Source: Treponema sp. (GTDB taxonomy: Bacteria; Spirochaetota; Spirochaetia; Treponematales; Treponemataceae). From it: DNA of 64,000 nt. The stretch covers positions 88,921 to 152,920 of the forward strand of contig JAFLSN010000003.1 of the NCBI GenBank assembly GCA_022510905.1, read 5' to 3'. The position numbers and the translations under genes are program-made. Of this stretch, positions 1 to 8,799 are shown piece after piece (the first letter of the stretch is position 1; every line of letters starts with the position of its first letter). The notes under the pieces are model-generated. The model searched no databases. It was not told where the DNA came from and saw only the letters and a list, made by a program, of their open reading frames with translations.

Positions 1-570
1 TATAAGAACAGCACCACTGGCGCAGGAAAATTCGGAGGGAATGGCGAGGCTGCGCTTTCCAGAATTACCGGGCACATTGCGCTTTCTCTTCCTGTGTTCA
101 GTAGGTTTGCATGTCCGTCTGTGGTGTTTTGTGAAGATGCAAATACTTTGGCTGCCAGTTCCGATTCCCCAGAGGTTGATCTTGCCTACCTTGACCCGCC
201 GTACAATCAGCATCCCTACGGTTCAAATTATTTTATGCTTAATCTGGTTGCCACATACAAGGCACCGGACATCGGCAAACTGAGCCGAGTTTCTGGTATC
301 CCGTGTGACTGGAACCGTTCCTGCTACAATCGTCGTGCCGAGGGTGCTGCGGTTTTTTTAGATTTGGTACAACATGTTAGGGCCAAGTTCCTTTTGGTTT
401 CGTTCAACAGCGAAGGTTTTATTTCTCCAGAGCAGATGACTGGGCTGCTGGAATCGGTGGGAAGCGTAACGGTTTTGGAAGCTCCTTATCCCACATACCG
501 AGCCAGCCGGAATCTTTCAGCTAGAAGCATCCATGTAAAAGAATTTCTGTATGTGGTTGAAAAACGCTAG
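1..570 (+). CDS. D12-class DNA adenine N6-methyltransferase, 3' part
   Basis: The reading frame is open from the first base, so this is the C-terminal 189 residues of a gene that begins outside the window. It carries the DPPY catalytic motif (around residue 65) followed by NQHPYGSNYF, the arrangement of the MethyltransfD12 (Dam/FokI-type) family that methylates adenine N6 in DNA using SAM. The SAM-binding FxGxG motif, which precedes DPPY in this class, should lie upstream. The tail (FLLVSFNSEGF, then VLEAPYPTYRASRN) resembles the C-terminal part of restriction-associated D12 enzymes. Whether it belongs to a restriction-modification system cannot be judged because the 5' neighbours are missing. 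Confidence 0.8.
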   Translation, partial: YKNSTTGAGKFGGNGEAALSRITGHIALSLPVFSRFACPSVVFCEDANTLAASSDSPEVDLAYLDPPYNQHPYGSNYFMLNLVATYKAPDIGKLSRVSGIPCDWNRSCYNRRAEGAAVFLDLVQHVRAKFLLVSFNSEGFISPEQMTGLLESVGSVTVLEAPYPTYRASRNLSARSIHVKEFLYVVEKR

Positions 571-685
571 ATTAGGCGAAACTCCGTGTAAAATTTGTAA
601 TACACGCCACATTGTATTTTGTTTTGTGCTGTGAACCAGTGAGCTTGCCACGGGCTTTGCTGGATGTTCCCACAAAGCCAATGGA

Positions 686-1720
686 TTAAAATGCCACAAC
701 GCATTTGATGGGTAAATGGTCGCTGTAGCCCCAGCCGCTCCAAATTTCATACCGTTTGGGCACTTTTGTTGACGTATCGCACCAGGGGCCGTTAGTCTGT
801 GGTGCAAAAGATTCAATCTGTGCTTTGCCGGCTGCAAAAAAGTGGTCGATTCGGCTCCATTCATCATTGTAATAATAGCTGCCAGGTTTGATGAGTCCAC
901 CTGCCGAAAACCACGGACTGTGCACTTCGACTTCCGTGGATGCGATTCCTGCGTTGTTTTGCCCGTGTCGGGAACGGAGCTTTATGCCATCAACTGAATT
1001 TGTTCGCTCAAATTCAAGCAGATCTTGATTAAAATCACCGCACGCAAGAACCGCCTGTTGTTCCATTGTGATGCGGCGCACCACTGTTCCTAAAACGGAT
1101 TCCTGCCACAATCGCCATGGTGCCGTTTTTTCTTCACCGCCGCTTTTGCTTTTCCAATGGTTTACTAAAAGCTGAAGCTGGCCGCCGTTGTATTCAACCT
1201 GTACTTGCATGAGCGGGCGCATACGTGGCATAGCGTCAGCTTCCGAGCGCACGTCCAGTGCATGTATGGTCATGCCGGCCAACGGAAACCGGGAAAGAAC
1301 TCCACAGCCGATTGAGCTGCCTTCATCTTTGGCAAAGCAGCTGTAGCTGTACAGTTTTTTGCTGTTCCATTCGCCAGCTAAAAAATTGCTGATGTCTTGC
1401 AATACGCCTTCATTTTCAATTTCTTCCATAACGAATATGTCGGCATCTAGCGTTTTGATAACCGAGCATAACCGCTTGAGTCTTTCAATATACGCTTCTG
1501 TGCCCCAGGTTTTGCTTTTGACAAATTCCGTGTATTCTTGTCCTGTGGTAACAGAGTCAAAAAATGTTTCCACGTTCCAGTTGCCCACCGTGAGCCGCCG
1601 TGAAGTGGGTGGCGGTGTTGTGGTGGCCGACTGGCTTGGTTCCGTTTGGGTGCATCCGATTTCTGCAAAAAGAAATATCGCCATAAACGCCATCGTGAAT
1701 TTTTGAAACAAATTGTTCAT
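686..1720 (-). CDS. Endonuclease/exonuclease/phosphatase family lipoprotein
   Basis: A 344-residue protein of the EEP fold (DNase I-like metal-dependent phosphodiesterase). Visible motifs in order: VGNWNVETFF (N-terminal Asn), FVMEEIENE (catalytic Glu), VNHWKSK, CGDFNQD (GDFN motif) and GYSDHLP (catalytic Asp-His). The start was set at 1720 because a GGAGG sits 7 nt upstream and it gives a normal signal peptide; an upstream in-frame ATG at 1750 would spoil this. The signal peptide ends in FAEIGC, a lipobox, so the protein is probably lipid-anchored at the periplasmic or outer surface. The substrate is unknown; a secreted nuclease or a phospholipid/phosphoester hydrolase are both possible. It converges on the methyltransferase to its left. 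Confidence 0.85.
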   Translation of the reverse strand: MNNLFQKFTMAFMAIFLFAEIGCTQTEPSQSATTTPPPTSRRLTVGNWNVETFFDSVTTGQEYTEFVKSKTWGTEAYIERLKRLCSVIKTLDADIFVMEEIENEGVLQDISNFLAGEWNSKKLYSYSCFAKDEGSSIGCGVLSRFPLAGMTIHALDVRSEADAMPRMRPLMQVQVEYNGGQLQLLVNHWKSKSGGEEKTAPWRLWQESVLGTVVRRITMEQQAVLACGDFNQDLLEFERTNSVDGIKLRSRHGQNNAGIASTEVEVHSPWFSAGGLIKPGSYYYNDEWSRIDHFFAAGKAQIESFAPQTNGPWCDTSTKVPKRYEIWSGWGYSDHLPIKCVVAF

Positions 1721-1782
1721 CGCAACCTCCATAAAAGTATGTGCACACAAATTATGTTTTTCAGCACAAACAGCGATTTTTT

Positions 1783-1812
1783 TTGAAAATTTTGCTAAAT
1801 GTGTGGTATCAT
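1783..1812 (+). promoter_or_regulatory. Leaderless-type promoter of the isochorismatase-like gene
   Basis: TTGAAA (1783-1788), an 18-bp spacer and TATCAT (1807-1812). Only 6 nt separate the -10 from the ATG at 1819 and there is no Shine-Dalgarno sequence, so transcription probably starts at or next to the start codon. Confidence 0.55.
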
Positions 1813-1818
1813 TGTGGT

Positions 1819-2331
1819 ATGAAAGTTCTTGTTGTAGTTGATATGCAGAATGATTTTATTGACGGGTCGTTGGGCACAAATGAAGCAGCAAAAGTTGTTC
1901 CGAAAGTGGCGGCAAAGATTGAGGAAGCGCGGACAGCGGGAGACGCGGTTATTTTTACGCGCGATACGCATTCAGCAAATTACCTCAATACTCAGGAAGG
2001 GCGCAATTTGCCTGTGGTGCACTGCGTTTGCGACTCGACAGGTTGGCAGATTTCCCCTGCGCTCAAAACCGACGGCTCTAAGGTGATTGACAAACCATCG
2101 TTCGGATCGCTGGAACTGGCAGATTATATTGCAACGCTTGGCTCGGTAGACGAAGTTGAGCTGGTTGGACTGTGCACGGACATTTGTGTTATCAGCAATG
2201 CAATTATTCTGAAGGCGAGACTCCCCGAAACACGGATTTGTGTTGATTCAAGTTGCTGCGCGGGTGTAACGGTAGAAAGCCATAATAACGCGCTTTCGGC
2301 AATGAAGATGTGCCAGATTGAAGTGAATTAA
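1819..2331 (+). CDS. Isochorismatase-like cysteine hydrolase (nicotinamidase-type)
   Basis: A 170-residue protein of the isochorismatase-like cysteine hydrolase family. The catalytic triad can be read: Asp in VVVDMQNDF (residue 8), Lys in DKPSFGS, and Cys in GLCTDICVISN, with the cis-peptide neighbourhood of nicotinamidase and related amidases. A role in NAD salvage (nicotinamide to nicotinate) or another small amidase reaction is plausible; the short length fits small bacterial members rather than PncA proper. The start at 1819 follows a -10 box by 6 nt, and upstream codons overlap the promoter. The gene stands alone and is followed after 22 nt by a dispersed Rep-A element. Confidence 0.85.
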   Translation: MKVLVVVDMQNDFIDGSLGTNEAAKVVPKVAAKIEEARTAGDAVIFTRDTHSANYLNTQEGRNLPVVHCVCDSTGWQISPALKTDGSKVIDKPSFGSLELADYIATLGSVDEVELVGLCTDICVISNAIILKARLPETRICVDSSCCAGVTVESHNNALSAMKMCQIEVN

Positions 2332-2353
2332 GGCGTTTGGTATTCTGCAAAAT

Positions 2354-2486
2354 CTGATTCATGCGGAAAGGGAGCATACCGTGCTTCTGCGAAGCCATGC
2401 CTCAAGTATGGGCGAAACTAAGTGTATGTTCCCCTTGAATTTTCAGAAAAATCATACCCGCCTTATGCCTCTGGGTGTGTTGATTT
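2354..2486 (+). repeat. Rep-A dispersed element, copy 1 (long variant)
   Basis: Begins TGATTCATGCGGAAAG, continues with a GGAGCATACC core and a GTGCTTCTGC block, and ends GGGTGTGTTGATTT. It shares these blocks in the same order with five other intergenic copies. This copy has an extra internal segment (about 2400-2460). It fills most of the gap between the hydrolase and AEC transporter genes, which converge here. Confidence 0.7.
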
Positions 2487-2544
2487 ATTCAGAAAGATGA
2501 AAGCTTATGCCATAAAGTGCCGTATGTAGTTTGCCTGTTCAGTG

Positions 2545-3483
2545 TTATATCAGCGCAAGCAATCTTAGCACAAAAATAAACAGGAACAATGTGAATATTG
2601 ACGTTGCTGTGGTGAATACCACAATTTGCCCGGCAAGTGTTGCATCGCCTCCCAATGTTTGTGCCATCGGAAACGAGCTAACTGCTGTGGGAGTCGCGTA
2701 CATGATGAGCAGCATAAAGCGTTCCATTGGTGTAAAAGGAAAAAGAAGAATCACCATGAACAATACAAGCGGAAGCAGCACCATTTTTACGGCGCACGTT
2801 GCCGCTAACGTCAGCAGATTGTGTTTAACCATTTTCAGTTTGAGTGTGCCTCCCAGCGCGAACAGTGCGAGCGGGGTTGCCATGTTTGCAAATACCGTTA
2901 TCGGTTCTGCCAGAAAAACAGGAACCGGTATATGCAGTGCACGGAACAATACGCCGGTCGCCACTCCAAGAATGAGCGGATTGGTTGCAACTTTCTTTAG
3001 CAAATTCCATTTGTTTGAAGTTGCGTTGCTAAAGTATTCAAGTACAATCACCGCCATCACGTTGTAGATAGGAACGATGAAGGCAACAATCATGGTTGCA
3101 AGCAGATGGCTCTGCGCACCGTACAGATTTTCGGCAAGCGGAATCGCAAACAGCACGATGTTGCTGCGGTAGATGCCCTGTACAATAACGCCACGCTGCG
3201 GATTTGTTTTTATGACATGCGGCACAATCAGCATGAGCAGCGCGATGACAAAAAACAGGCTGATAATTGCAAAGGCAACGTATCGCACATTCAGCACAAA
3301 ATCGGTGTCAACCCAGTACACGTTTTTGAACATTAGCAGCGGAAAAAACGCCTTGAACGCAACACTGTTCAGCTTGTTTAAAAATTCTTCGTTTGCAATG
3401 CCCATTTTTTGCACCGCCGCCCCGAACGCCATGTACAGCAAAAACGGAAGCACCGCATAAAATGCAATCCAAAAACTTTCCAT
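2545..3483 (-). CDS. AEC family transporter (auxin efflux carrier-like permease)
   Basis: A 312-residue, almost entirely hydrophobic protein with about ten predicted membrane segments arranged in two five-helix halves, typical of the AEC/MdcF (Mem_trans) family. The N-terminal half reads FLLYMAFGAAVQKMG...FFPLLMFKNVYW and the second half contains NPLILGVATGVLF and TPLALFALGGTL, characteristic of the fold. Family members export or import small organic acids (malonate, malate) in bacteria; the substrate here cannot be deduced. The start at 3483 gives the full first helix. It is a single gene, flanked on both sides by Rep-A elements, with no functional clue from its neighbours. Confidence 0.85.
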   Translation of the reverse strand: MESFWIAFYAVLPFLLYMAFGAAVQKMGIANEEFLNKLNSVAFKAFFPLLMFKNVYWVDTDFVLNVRYVAFAIISLFFVIALLMLIVPHVIKTNPQRGVIVQGIYRSNIVLFAIPLAENLYGAQSHLLATMIVAFIVPIYNVMAVIVLEYFSNATSNKWNLLKKVATNPLILGVATGVLFRALHIPVPVFLAEPITVFANMATPLALFALGGTLKLKMVKHNLLTLAATCAVKMVLLPLVLFMVILLFPFTPMERFMLLIMYATPTAVSSFPMAQTLGGDATLAGQIVVFTTATSIFTLFLFIFVLRLLALI

Positions 3484-3849
3484 GCATCTAGCCTACACCA
3501 TTACTGCCGTTAAGAAAAGCGGTGAAAATAACTTCCTAAAAACGCAGTAACGCAGGAAGTTTCGGCTTCCGAAGATGGCATGTTTGTATGCTTTTTTATC
3601 CAGCGATATGTTGTTTTAAATGCAGGAATGAATTTTAGGCTAGATACTTGTGGCGAAAGTTTCAGTCAGAATAAAATCAACACACACTGACGCAGAAGCA
3701 AGGCCTCACCCTGTAAAGCGCCCTCCACTCCATGAAGCACGGTATGTACCTTTTCCGAGTGAATCAAAGTTTTCCGCAAAATTGCCCGGGTATTTAAATG
3801 TGCAAAAAAGCCTCTTGTGTCTTTGCAAAAATTGTTTTAGGCTGATGCC
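3484..3849. other. Intergenic region containing one Rep-A element
   Basis: No convincing gene. It holds Rep-A copy 2 (3674-3768) and, near the right end, a TTGCAA hexamer about 30 nt before the next start codon, without a good -10 at normal spacing. Confidence 0.5.
3674..3768 (-). repeat. Rep-A dispersed element, copy 2
   Basis: Read on the minus strand it begins TTTGATTCACTCGGAAA, has the core GGTACATACC, a CGCTTTACAG segment and ends GTGTGTTGATTTT. Same block order as copies 4 and 5. It lies between the AEC transporter and the small membrane protein. Confidence 0.75.
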
Positions 3850-4155
3850 ATGGATATGAGCGCGAAATTGATTTTTGCAGGAATTGCTTTTTTGGTGATG
3901 GCCGGTGTTTTTTGCGGTATTGCATTTTTTTTGCGTTTGCCACAGCAGGTGCAAAAGGCTCCGATTTGTAAACAGAGCGGCTCCATATTTTTTTTGATTG
4001 GCTCACTTACAGGCGTTGTGGGATTGCTGGCCTTGCTGTTCAGAAATGAAGCAACAAAAACCGTAGCACAAATCTGCGCTCTGGTTTATCTGCTTTTGCT
4101 CACAATGTTGTTGGTTGTTTTTATCATGATAACCAAGGATTCGCAGTCAAAATGA
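3850..4155 (+). CDS. Small three-helix membrane protein, unknown function
   Basis: A 101-residue protein with three clear hydrophobic segments (about residues 6-28, 44-63 and 70-94) separated by short polar loops and ending in a charged tail (TKDSQSK). I do not recognise a family. Its stop codon overlaps the start of the pseudouridine synthase by ATGA, so the two are probably translationally coupled. Coding character is supported by this overlap and by the regular hydrophobic pattern; no SD sequence is evident upstream of 3850. Confidence 0.65.
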   Translation: MDMSAKLIFAGIAFLVMAGVFCGIAFFLRLPQQVQKAPICKQSGSIFFLIGSLTGVVGLLALLFRNEATKTVAQICALVYLLLLTMLLVVFIMITKDSQSK

Positions 4156-5072
4156 ATGGAACGTTTCACCATGTAAAAGCCAGCACCCAATACAAGCGTG
4201 AACACAAAAGCGACTATGGCCGCGAGCGCATGGATATTTTGTACGAAGATGCCAACATCGTAGTGATTCATAAACCTAGCGGTATGCTTTCAGTGCCTTA
4301 TCCTGGAAGCAAAGCACGAACGGCTCTGGACGTGCTTGAAAAAATCATGCGCACAAAAGGAACATATTCTTCTGCGCACAGGCCTTTTACCGTGCATCGG
4401 CTTGACCGCGACACAAGCGGAGTCATGATGTTTGCATTAACGGAAGCCGTGCAAACCAAAGTGATGGATTCATGGCATACTATGGTGACCGAACGCCTTT
4501 ACCGTGCTGTTGCAGAAAATCCTCGCAATCCAAAAAAAATCCTGCCAGTTTCAGGGCTTATCGATTTGCCGCTTGCAAAAAACTCGCATCATCTTGGCTA
4601 TGTTCCGCATGACCCACACGACAAAAACAGAACCGTTGAAGCGCGCACATATTTTTCTGTTGTGTTTCGAGGAGCCACGCACACACTGTTTGAGCTTTCT
4701 CTTGACACTGGCAAAAAGAACCAGATTCGGGCACACCTTAGTTCACAGGGTTATCCGCTTGCTGGCGATGAAAATTATCGTGCACGGACTGATCCGTTCC
4801 ATCGCCTGGCACTGCATGCGCGAACACTTGCTTTTGTGCATCCGATAACGCACGAACCATTGCGTTTTGAAGTTCCAGAACCTGAGGAATGGCTTTTGTA
4901 TGTTCAGCGTGGAGACCGACATCCGCAGACTCCAATTTGGTTTGACCGCGAGGCCCAGAGGCAAATGCGTCAATCTTACACCAATAGCAGCCCTGTTCCT
5001 GCACCGAGACTTTCGCGAAAACAACGCAGCAAGATGGATTTTATTGCACAAGCCCACGCTCTGCAAAAATGA
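4152..5072 (+). CDS. RluA-family pseudouridine synthase
   Basis: A 306-residue enzyme that isomerises uridine to pseudouridine in rRNA or tRNA. The family core is plain: ILYEDANIVVIHKPSGM at the start of the catalytic domain, HRLDRDTSGVMMFA with the catalytic Asp (about residue 80-90), KNQIRAHLSSQGYPLAGDENY, and a C-terminal LHARTLAF segment. There is no S4 domain, so it resembles the RluA/RluE-like short members. The start at 4152 overlaps the upstream stop (ATGA); an alternative ATG at 4230 lies right before the conserved domain. The C-terminal 35 residues are basic and proline/serine-rich. The exact target position cannot be told. Confidence 0.9.
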   Translation: MNGTFHHVKASTQYKREHKSDYGRERMDILYEDANIVVIHKPSGMLSVPYPGSKARTALDVLEKIMRTKGTYSSAHRPFTVHRLDRDTSGVMMFALTEAVQTKVMDSWHTMVTERLYRAVAENPRNPKKILPVSGLIDLPLAKNSHHLGYVPHDPHDKNRTVEARTYFSVVFRGATHTLFELSLDTGKKNQIRAHLSSQGYPLAGDENYRARTDPFHRLALHARTLAFVHPITHEPLRFEVPEPEEWLLYVQRGDRHPQTPIWFDREAQRQMRQSYTNSSPVPAPRLSRKQRSKMDFIAQAHALQK

Positions 5073-5515
5073 TGCATTTACAAATCATGTTTGGTGAATG
5101 TCTTGCTTCATCATGCGTTTTCAGAATATTCCGCTTTGCATAAGCAATCGTATAATCAACACATAGACGCAACAATTCTGACAGACAAGCTGCAATCCGC
5201 AGTGATTGGCAATGGCAAGGCAATTTTGCTGCATCAAAATTGGAGCGCAGTAAAATGTGCAAAGAACGAAACCATAAAGGTGCCCGAAAAAAAGAAACAG
5301 GCGCAGACTGCATGATTTCAGGTTCGGATATTTCCACCAATGAAAAAAGTATCAAGTTTTTCATTGGTGGAAACGGCAGCCAATAACCGAGTTCTGAAAG
5401 CTCGGAATTAAAATCGGCAGAATTATAGTCCGCATATAAACAGATATGATTATCTGGAAAAACATTTGCAGCTTAACCAGAAAAGTGATTGCATGCAATT
5501 TTTGCAGCCTGTGGA
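5073..5515. other. Intergenic region with a long perfect hairpin (Rep-B)
   Basis: No gene is supported. It contains the Rep-B copy at 5331-5415, whose left part is a perfect 17-bp inverted repeat that could also terminate transcription. The remaining sequence shows no promoter, RNA gene or family resemblance. Confidence 0.5.
5331..5415 (+). repeat. Rep-B intergenic element, copy 1, with 17-bp inverted repeat
   Basis: Perfect inverted repeat with arms 5331-5347 and 5357-5373 (TTTCCACCAATGAAAAA and its complement) and a 9-nt loop. It is followed by ACGGCAGCCAATAACCGAG and a CTCGGAATTAAAATCG block, which recur with few changes at 8846-8884. Confidence 0.7.
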
Positions 5516-7030
5516 TTACAATTCTGTAACAGCCTGAATCAGACTGAACGGGGTAAGTGCAAAATCGTTACGAATTATCCGCGAAGCCAGCGCATGTGCC
5601 AATGATGCGCAACACGCTGCGTCTATCGCGGAATTTTTTTGCGCTAACAGAGCCGCTATCAAACCTGAAAGAACATCGCCACTTCCTCCTTTTGCAAGTG
5701 CCGGTGTTCCCCATGGATTTATAAACATGCGCACTTTTTCTTGATTGTGCAGTTTTACGCCGATAGTCACTACTGCGCCTTTTAAAACCAGCACTATTCC
5801 TGGAAACTGTGTACAAAAACGGCGCGTCAATTCTGCCCGCTGTTCTACCGCCTGTAAAACCGTGTATGTGCCAAGTTCACAGCGTTCAAGCAGCGCACAA
5901 AATTCTTTAGGATGCGGGGTAAGCACCACGGAACCACATTTTGCAGTGCTTCGGTTTTTTAAAAAATTCTTCAGTCCTTCAGCATAAAATAAATCGGCGT
6001 CAAGCACACAGGGAATATCTGCATGTTCTGTGAGCCAGGTGATGGCAGATTCCGCTGATTCTTTATTTCTGCCAAGCCCCATGCCGGCAGCCACTGCTGT
6101 TGTGTTTGCCGGAAAATCTGTGGCGTGCATAATGTCATACGGTAAATTGATGTTTGTGAATGTGTTGTTTTCAGCAGAAGGAATTGTTTTTCCATTGTGT
6201 GCTCTGTTTGCGTTCACTACTGTAACCAAGCCTGAACCAAAACGCAGCGCCGCAGATGCTGCAATCACGGCGGCACCGGGTTTTTCTCCAATAATAACGG
6301 CTGTGTGCCCAAAGTCACCCTTGTGTGCGGCTTTATTTGTTCTGCTTGGTAATTTTAGATCTTTCGGCTCAAGTAACATAGCTTCTGGTGAACATTCAGA
6401 GCACGACTCAAAATGTGAGCGGTGTATGCCCAAATCGGCACACACAATGTGTCCAACATAATTTTTTGCGGCATCGGAAAACAGGCACCATTTGAGCGCT
6501 CCCATTGTAACGGTTATGTCTGCCGCAAACGCGGTTGTGTGAATATGGCCTTGCATGGAAATGCCTGTTGGCACATCGCAGGCAATGCAGAAGGCTTCTG
6601 TTTTGTTCACCTGCCGAATGCATGAGACAACATGTTCCGGCAAATCGCCATGAAAGCCGCTTCCAAATATGCAGTCAACTGCGACAGCATTTTTTTTGTG
6701 CTGCTCCAGGCACGCCACCGCCTCAAAAACTGTGCAAAAAGTTATTCCGACAGAACGGGCACGAAGCGCCTGTGTTTTGCACAAGTCGCTTTTTGGCTCA
6801 TCAAGCGGGCAGACCAAAACGGTTTTTGCATTGTCTGCAATTCGGCGTGCCAGTGCGTATCCGTCGGCACCATTGTTTCCTGCCCCGGCAAAAATTACTA
6901 CAATGTTGTATGCGCACAATTCCCGCTCCAATGCGGCGGCGGCGTTTTCCATCATAATGTCGTGGCTCAGCAGGAAATGCTCGCGAACATGGGAATCAAG
7001 TATGCGGGTGTCCAAAAAAATCGGTTGCAT
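5516..7030 (-). CDS. nnr: Bifunctional NAD(P)H-hydrate epimerase / dehydratase
   Basis: A 504-residue fusion that repairs hydrated NAD(P)H: the N-terminal YjeF_N epimerase converts R- to S-NAD(P)HX and the C-terminal ADP/ATP-dependent dehydratase restores NAD(P)H. The epimerase motif FAGAGNNGADGYALAR is at residues 47-62 and VDCIFGSGFHGDLP follows. The dehydratase half shows HKGDFGHTAVIIG, VLDADLFYAEG, VLTPHPKEF and the nucleotide motif ALAKGGSGDVLSGLIAAL. The start at 7030 replaces an upstream in-frame ATG at 7054 because a TATAAT box (7038-7043) lies between them. The gene is divergent from the membrane coiled-coil gene, with overlapping -35 regions. Confidence 0.92.
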   Translation of the reverse strand: MQPIFLDTRILDSHVREHFLLSHDIMMENAAAALERELCAYNIVVIFAGAGNNGADGYALARRIADNAKTVLVCPLDEPKSDLCKTQALRARSVGITFCTVFEAVACLEQHKKNAVAVDCIFGSGFHGDLPEHVVSCIRQVNKTEAFCIACDVPTGISMQGHIHTTAFAADITVTMGALKWCLFSDAAKNYVGHIVCADLGIHRSHFESCSECSPEAMLLEPKDLKLPSRTNKAAHKGDFGHTAVIIGEKPGAAVIAASAALRFGSGLVTVVNANRAHNGKTIPSAENNTFTNINLPYDIMHATDFPANTTAVAAGMGLGRNKESAESAITWLTEHADIPCVLDADLFYAEGLKNFLKNRSTAKCGSVVLTPHPKEFCALLERCELGTYTVLQAVEQRAELTRRFCTQFPGIVLVLKGAVVTIGVKLHNQEKVRMFINPWGTPALAKGGSGDVLSGLIAALLAQKNSAIDAACCASLAHALASRIIRNDFALTPFSLIQAVTEL

Positions 7031-7037
7031 GGTTTTG

Positions 7038-7066
7038 ATTATACAGCCGTGCATTTGTTGTGAAAA
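7038..7066 (-). promoter_or_regulatory. Leaderless-type promoter of nnr
   Basis: On the minus strand: TTTTCA (7061-7066), 17-bp spacer, TATAAT (7038-7043), then only 7 nt to the ATG at 7030. The -35 overlaps the one predicted for the divergent gene. Confidence 0.55.
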
Positions 7067-7087
7067 GGGCGGAATGTGTGTTATACT
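7058..7087 (+). promoter_or_regulatory. Promoter of the membrane coiled-coil gene
   Basis: TTGTGA (7058-7063), 18-bp spacer and TATACT (7082-7087), giving a leader of about 70 nt that ends in a GGGAGAA Shine-Dalgarno before 7163. It overlaps the opposing nnr -35. Confidence 0.45.
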
Positions 7088-7162
7088 TTACGGGTTTGAA
7101 AAATCGTGGCACATATTTTGAATTTTGCGGTAACATGCGTTTTTGTTCACGGGAGAATTGAA

Positions 7163-8194
7163 ATGTTAAAAAAAGTGTCAGAAACAATTTCAGAAATAAA
7201 AAAATCTGTTTTTTCCTGGTTTGAAGTGACGTTTTCAAGCCTCGGTTGCATTTTTTGTATTGTATGTGTGCAGTTTGTGAGCATTGTTTTTTTAGGCCGT
7301 GTCAGCGTTACGTTAGCAGTTTTATGTGCTTCATTTTGCAGCTGCTTTTTGATGATACCGCTCACACTGAATCTTTCCCGTCATTTTAAAAATAAAACAC
7401 TGGAAAAAGATTTTGAAAGAGACAAAGAATTGCTCAGGCAGGAATCTGAAATTGAAAAACTGAAACAGGAACAAGATGAAACCCTGCGCAAACTGATGTT
7501 GTTGGAAGCAACAAAATTTAATATGTCTATTCCAAAAAATGTTTTAAAACTTACGCTCAAAGAAATAATGCGTAACGGAACCATTGTAAAAAAAGAACAA
7601 CTCAATCCAGATGATTTTCATAGTACATGGGGAATAAAAAATTTGTTTTCTTCGTCGCGCCAATATGACGAAGTGCTTACGGTACTCAATTACACCGTTT
7701 CGGCAAAATATGGAATCAATTTGCAGAATATCAAAATTTCAAAAGTGAATGACAGCTCGATTGTTGTGTACGGCGCGATTCCAGAATATACGGCAGGGCC
7801 AGATTTCAGTTTTGAAGAAGTATTGGGCGAAGTGCGGCACGTGAACCTGCACCGAAACGGCCGCGAAAAAAATGTGACAGTTGAAAACAGCATTGAAGCA
7901 TCTGAGGCCGTGCGGAAAAAGCAGGAGCAGTACAAATCTGATTTTCAGGAGGAATTTGCCAACATGCCTTCGCTGCAACTTGATGAAAGTCTCAAAAAAG
8001 ATGCGCAAAACATGATACGTGTGCTGCTTGCGCCATTCTACAAAAATATTGAATTTGATGACAGAAACATTCCGCAGAATTCCCAGCCATTGCTTGAATA
8101 TTTGCAAAATAGCGTAAAAAACATTGATGCTCATGATTCGCGCAAAGAGCTGTTTGATAAATCTGTGGAATCGCGCGCAGATTATAAAGGGTAA
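7163..8194 (+). CDS. Membrane-anchored coiled-coil protein, unknown
   Basis: A 343-residue protein with two hydrophobic segments (about residues 22-45 and 48-70), then a strongly charged heptad-like stretch (residues 75-115, rich in E, K, L), then a soluble C-terminal region of about 220 residues. The layout of short N-terminal membrane hairpin plus cytoplasmic or periplasmic alpha/beta domain recalls DUF4230-type proteins, but I cannot confirm that. The start at 7163 has a GGGAGAA SD sequence 5 nt away; an upstream ATG at 7106 has none. The next gene begins right at its stop codon, so the two are probably co-transcribed. Confidence 0.75.
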   Translation: MLKKVSETISEIKKSVFSWFEVTFSSLGCIFCIVCVQFVSIVFLGRVSVTLAVLCASFCSCFLMIPLTLNLSRHFKNKTLEKDFERDKELLRQESEIEKLKQEQDETLRKLMLLEATKFNMSIPKNVLKLTLKEIMRNGTIVKKEQLNPDDFHSTWGIKNLFSSSRQYDEVLTVLNYTVSAKYGINLQNIKISKVNDSSIVVYGAIPEYTAGPDFSFEEVLGEVRHVNLHRNGREKNVTVENSIEASEAVRKKQEQYKSDFQEEFANMPSLQLDESLKKDAQNMIRVLLAPFYKNIEFDDRNIPQNSQPLLEYLQNSVKNIDAHDSRKELFDKSVESRADYKG

Positions 8195-8199
8195 TGTGT

Positions 8200-8682
8200 A
8201 TGGATTCATTCTATAAAACTGGATTACGTTTTTCGTGCACCAAATGCTCTCGGTGCTGCCGTGGAACTCCGGGAGTCGTGTTTTTAACAGAAAATGATTT
8301 GTCCAGGCTTTGTGGGTGGGCTCAGCTTTCGCGAGAACAGTTTGTGCAGCTGTATTGCCATTGGATTGAAAATGAACAAGGCGAAGAAATCCTGAGTCTG
8401 CGTGAGCTTCAAAACTACGACTGTATTTTTTGGAAAGAAGGAATAGGTTGCGAGGCATACGAAGCTCGTCCAGTTCAGTGCAGGACATATCCGTTTTGGT
8501 CGCAGCTGCTCAAAGACCGTGCCGCATGGGAGCATGAAAAATATCGTTGTCCAGGTTTGGATTCCGGTGCTTTTCATGCTGAATCAGAAATAGAAGCCGT
8601 CCGCAATTACCATGAAGAACAGAAGCGCGAATTTATAAAACGGCCCAAGTTTAGAAAGTCAATGCAAGATTCAGTAGATTAA
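8200..8682 (+). CDS. YkgJ-family cysteine-cluster protein
   Basis: A 160-residue protein with the CxxCxxCC signature (CTKCSRCCRGTPG, residues 13-25) and further cysteines in YDCIFWKEGIGCEAYEARPVQCRTYPFW, the pattern of the YkgJ / FliB-like CxxCxxCC family thought to bind an Fe-S cluster or zinc. No precise reaction is established for most members; some act with flagellin lysine methylation. Start 8200 is preferred over 8194 because AAGGG lies 8 nt upstream. It directly follows the membrane coiled-coil gene. Confidence 0.85.
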   Translation: MDSFYKTGLRFSCTKCSRCCRGTPGVVFLTENDLSRLCGWAQLSREQFVQLYCHWIENEQGEEILSLRELQNYDCIFWKEGIGCEAYEARPVQCRTYPFWSQLLKDRAAWEHEKYRCPGLDSGAFHAESEIEAVRNYHEEQKREFIKRPKFRKSMQDSVD

Positions 8683-8799
8683 AAGAATGACAAATCCGCA
8701 AGTGTGCAATACAGCTCCATTTATATTGTACACTGGCTGCTCAGCTCTGTGCATTTGAATGTCCTCAGGCTTGCGCAAAACAAAAAAGTGCTGTTTAAA

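Noticed and set aside
2332..2544. tRNA or small RNA gene in the gap
   Set aside because: No cloverleaf or TTCGA-type T-arm could be built here or in other gaps; the sequence is accounted for by the Rep-A element.
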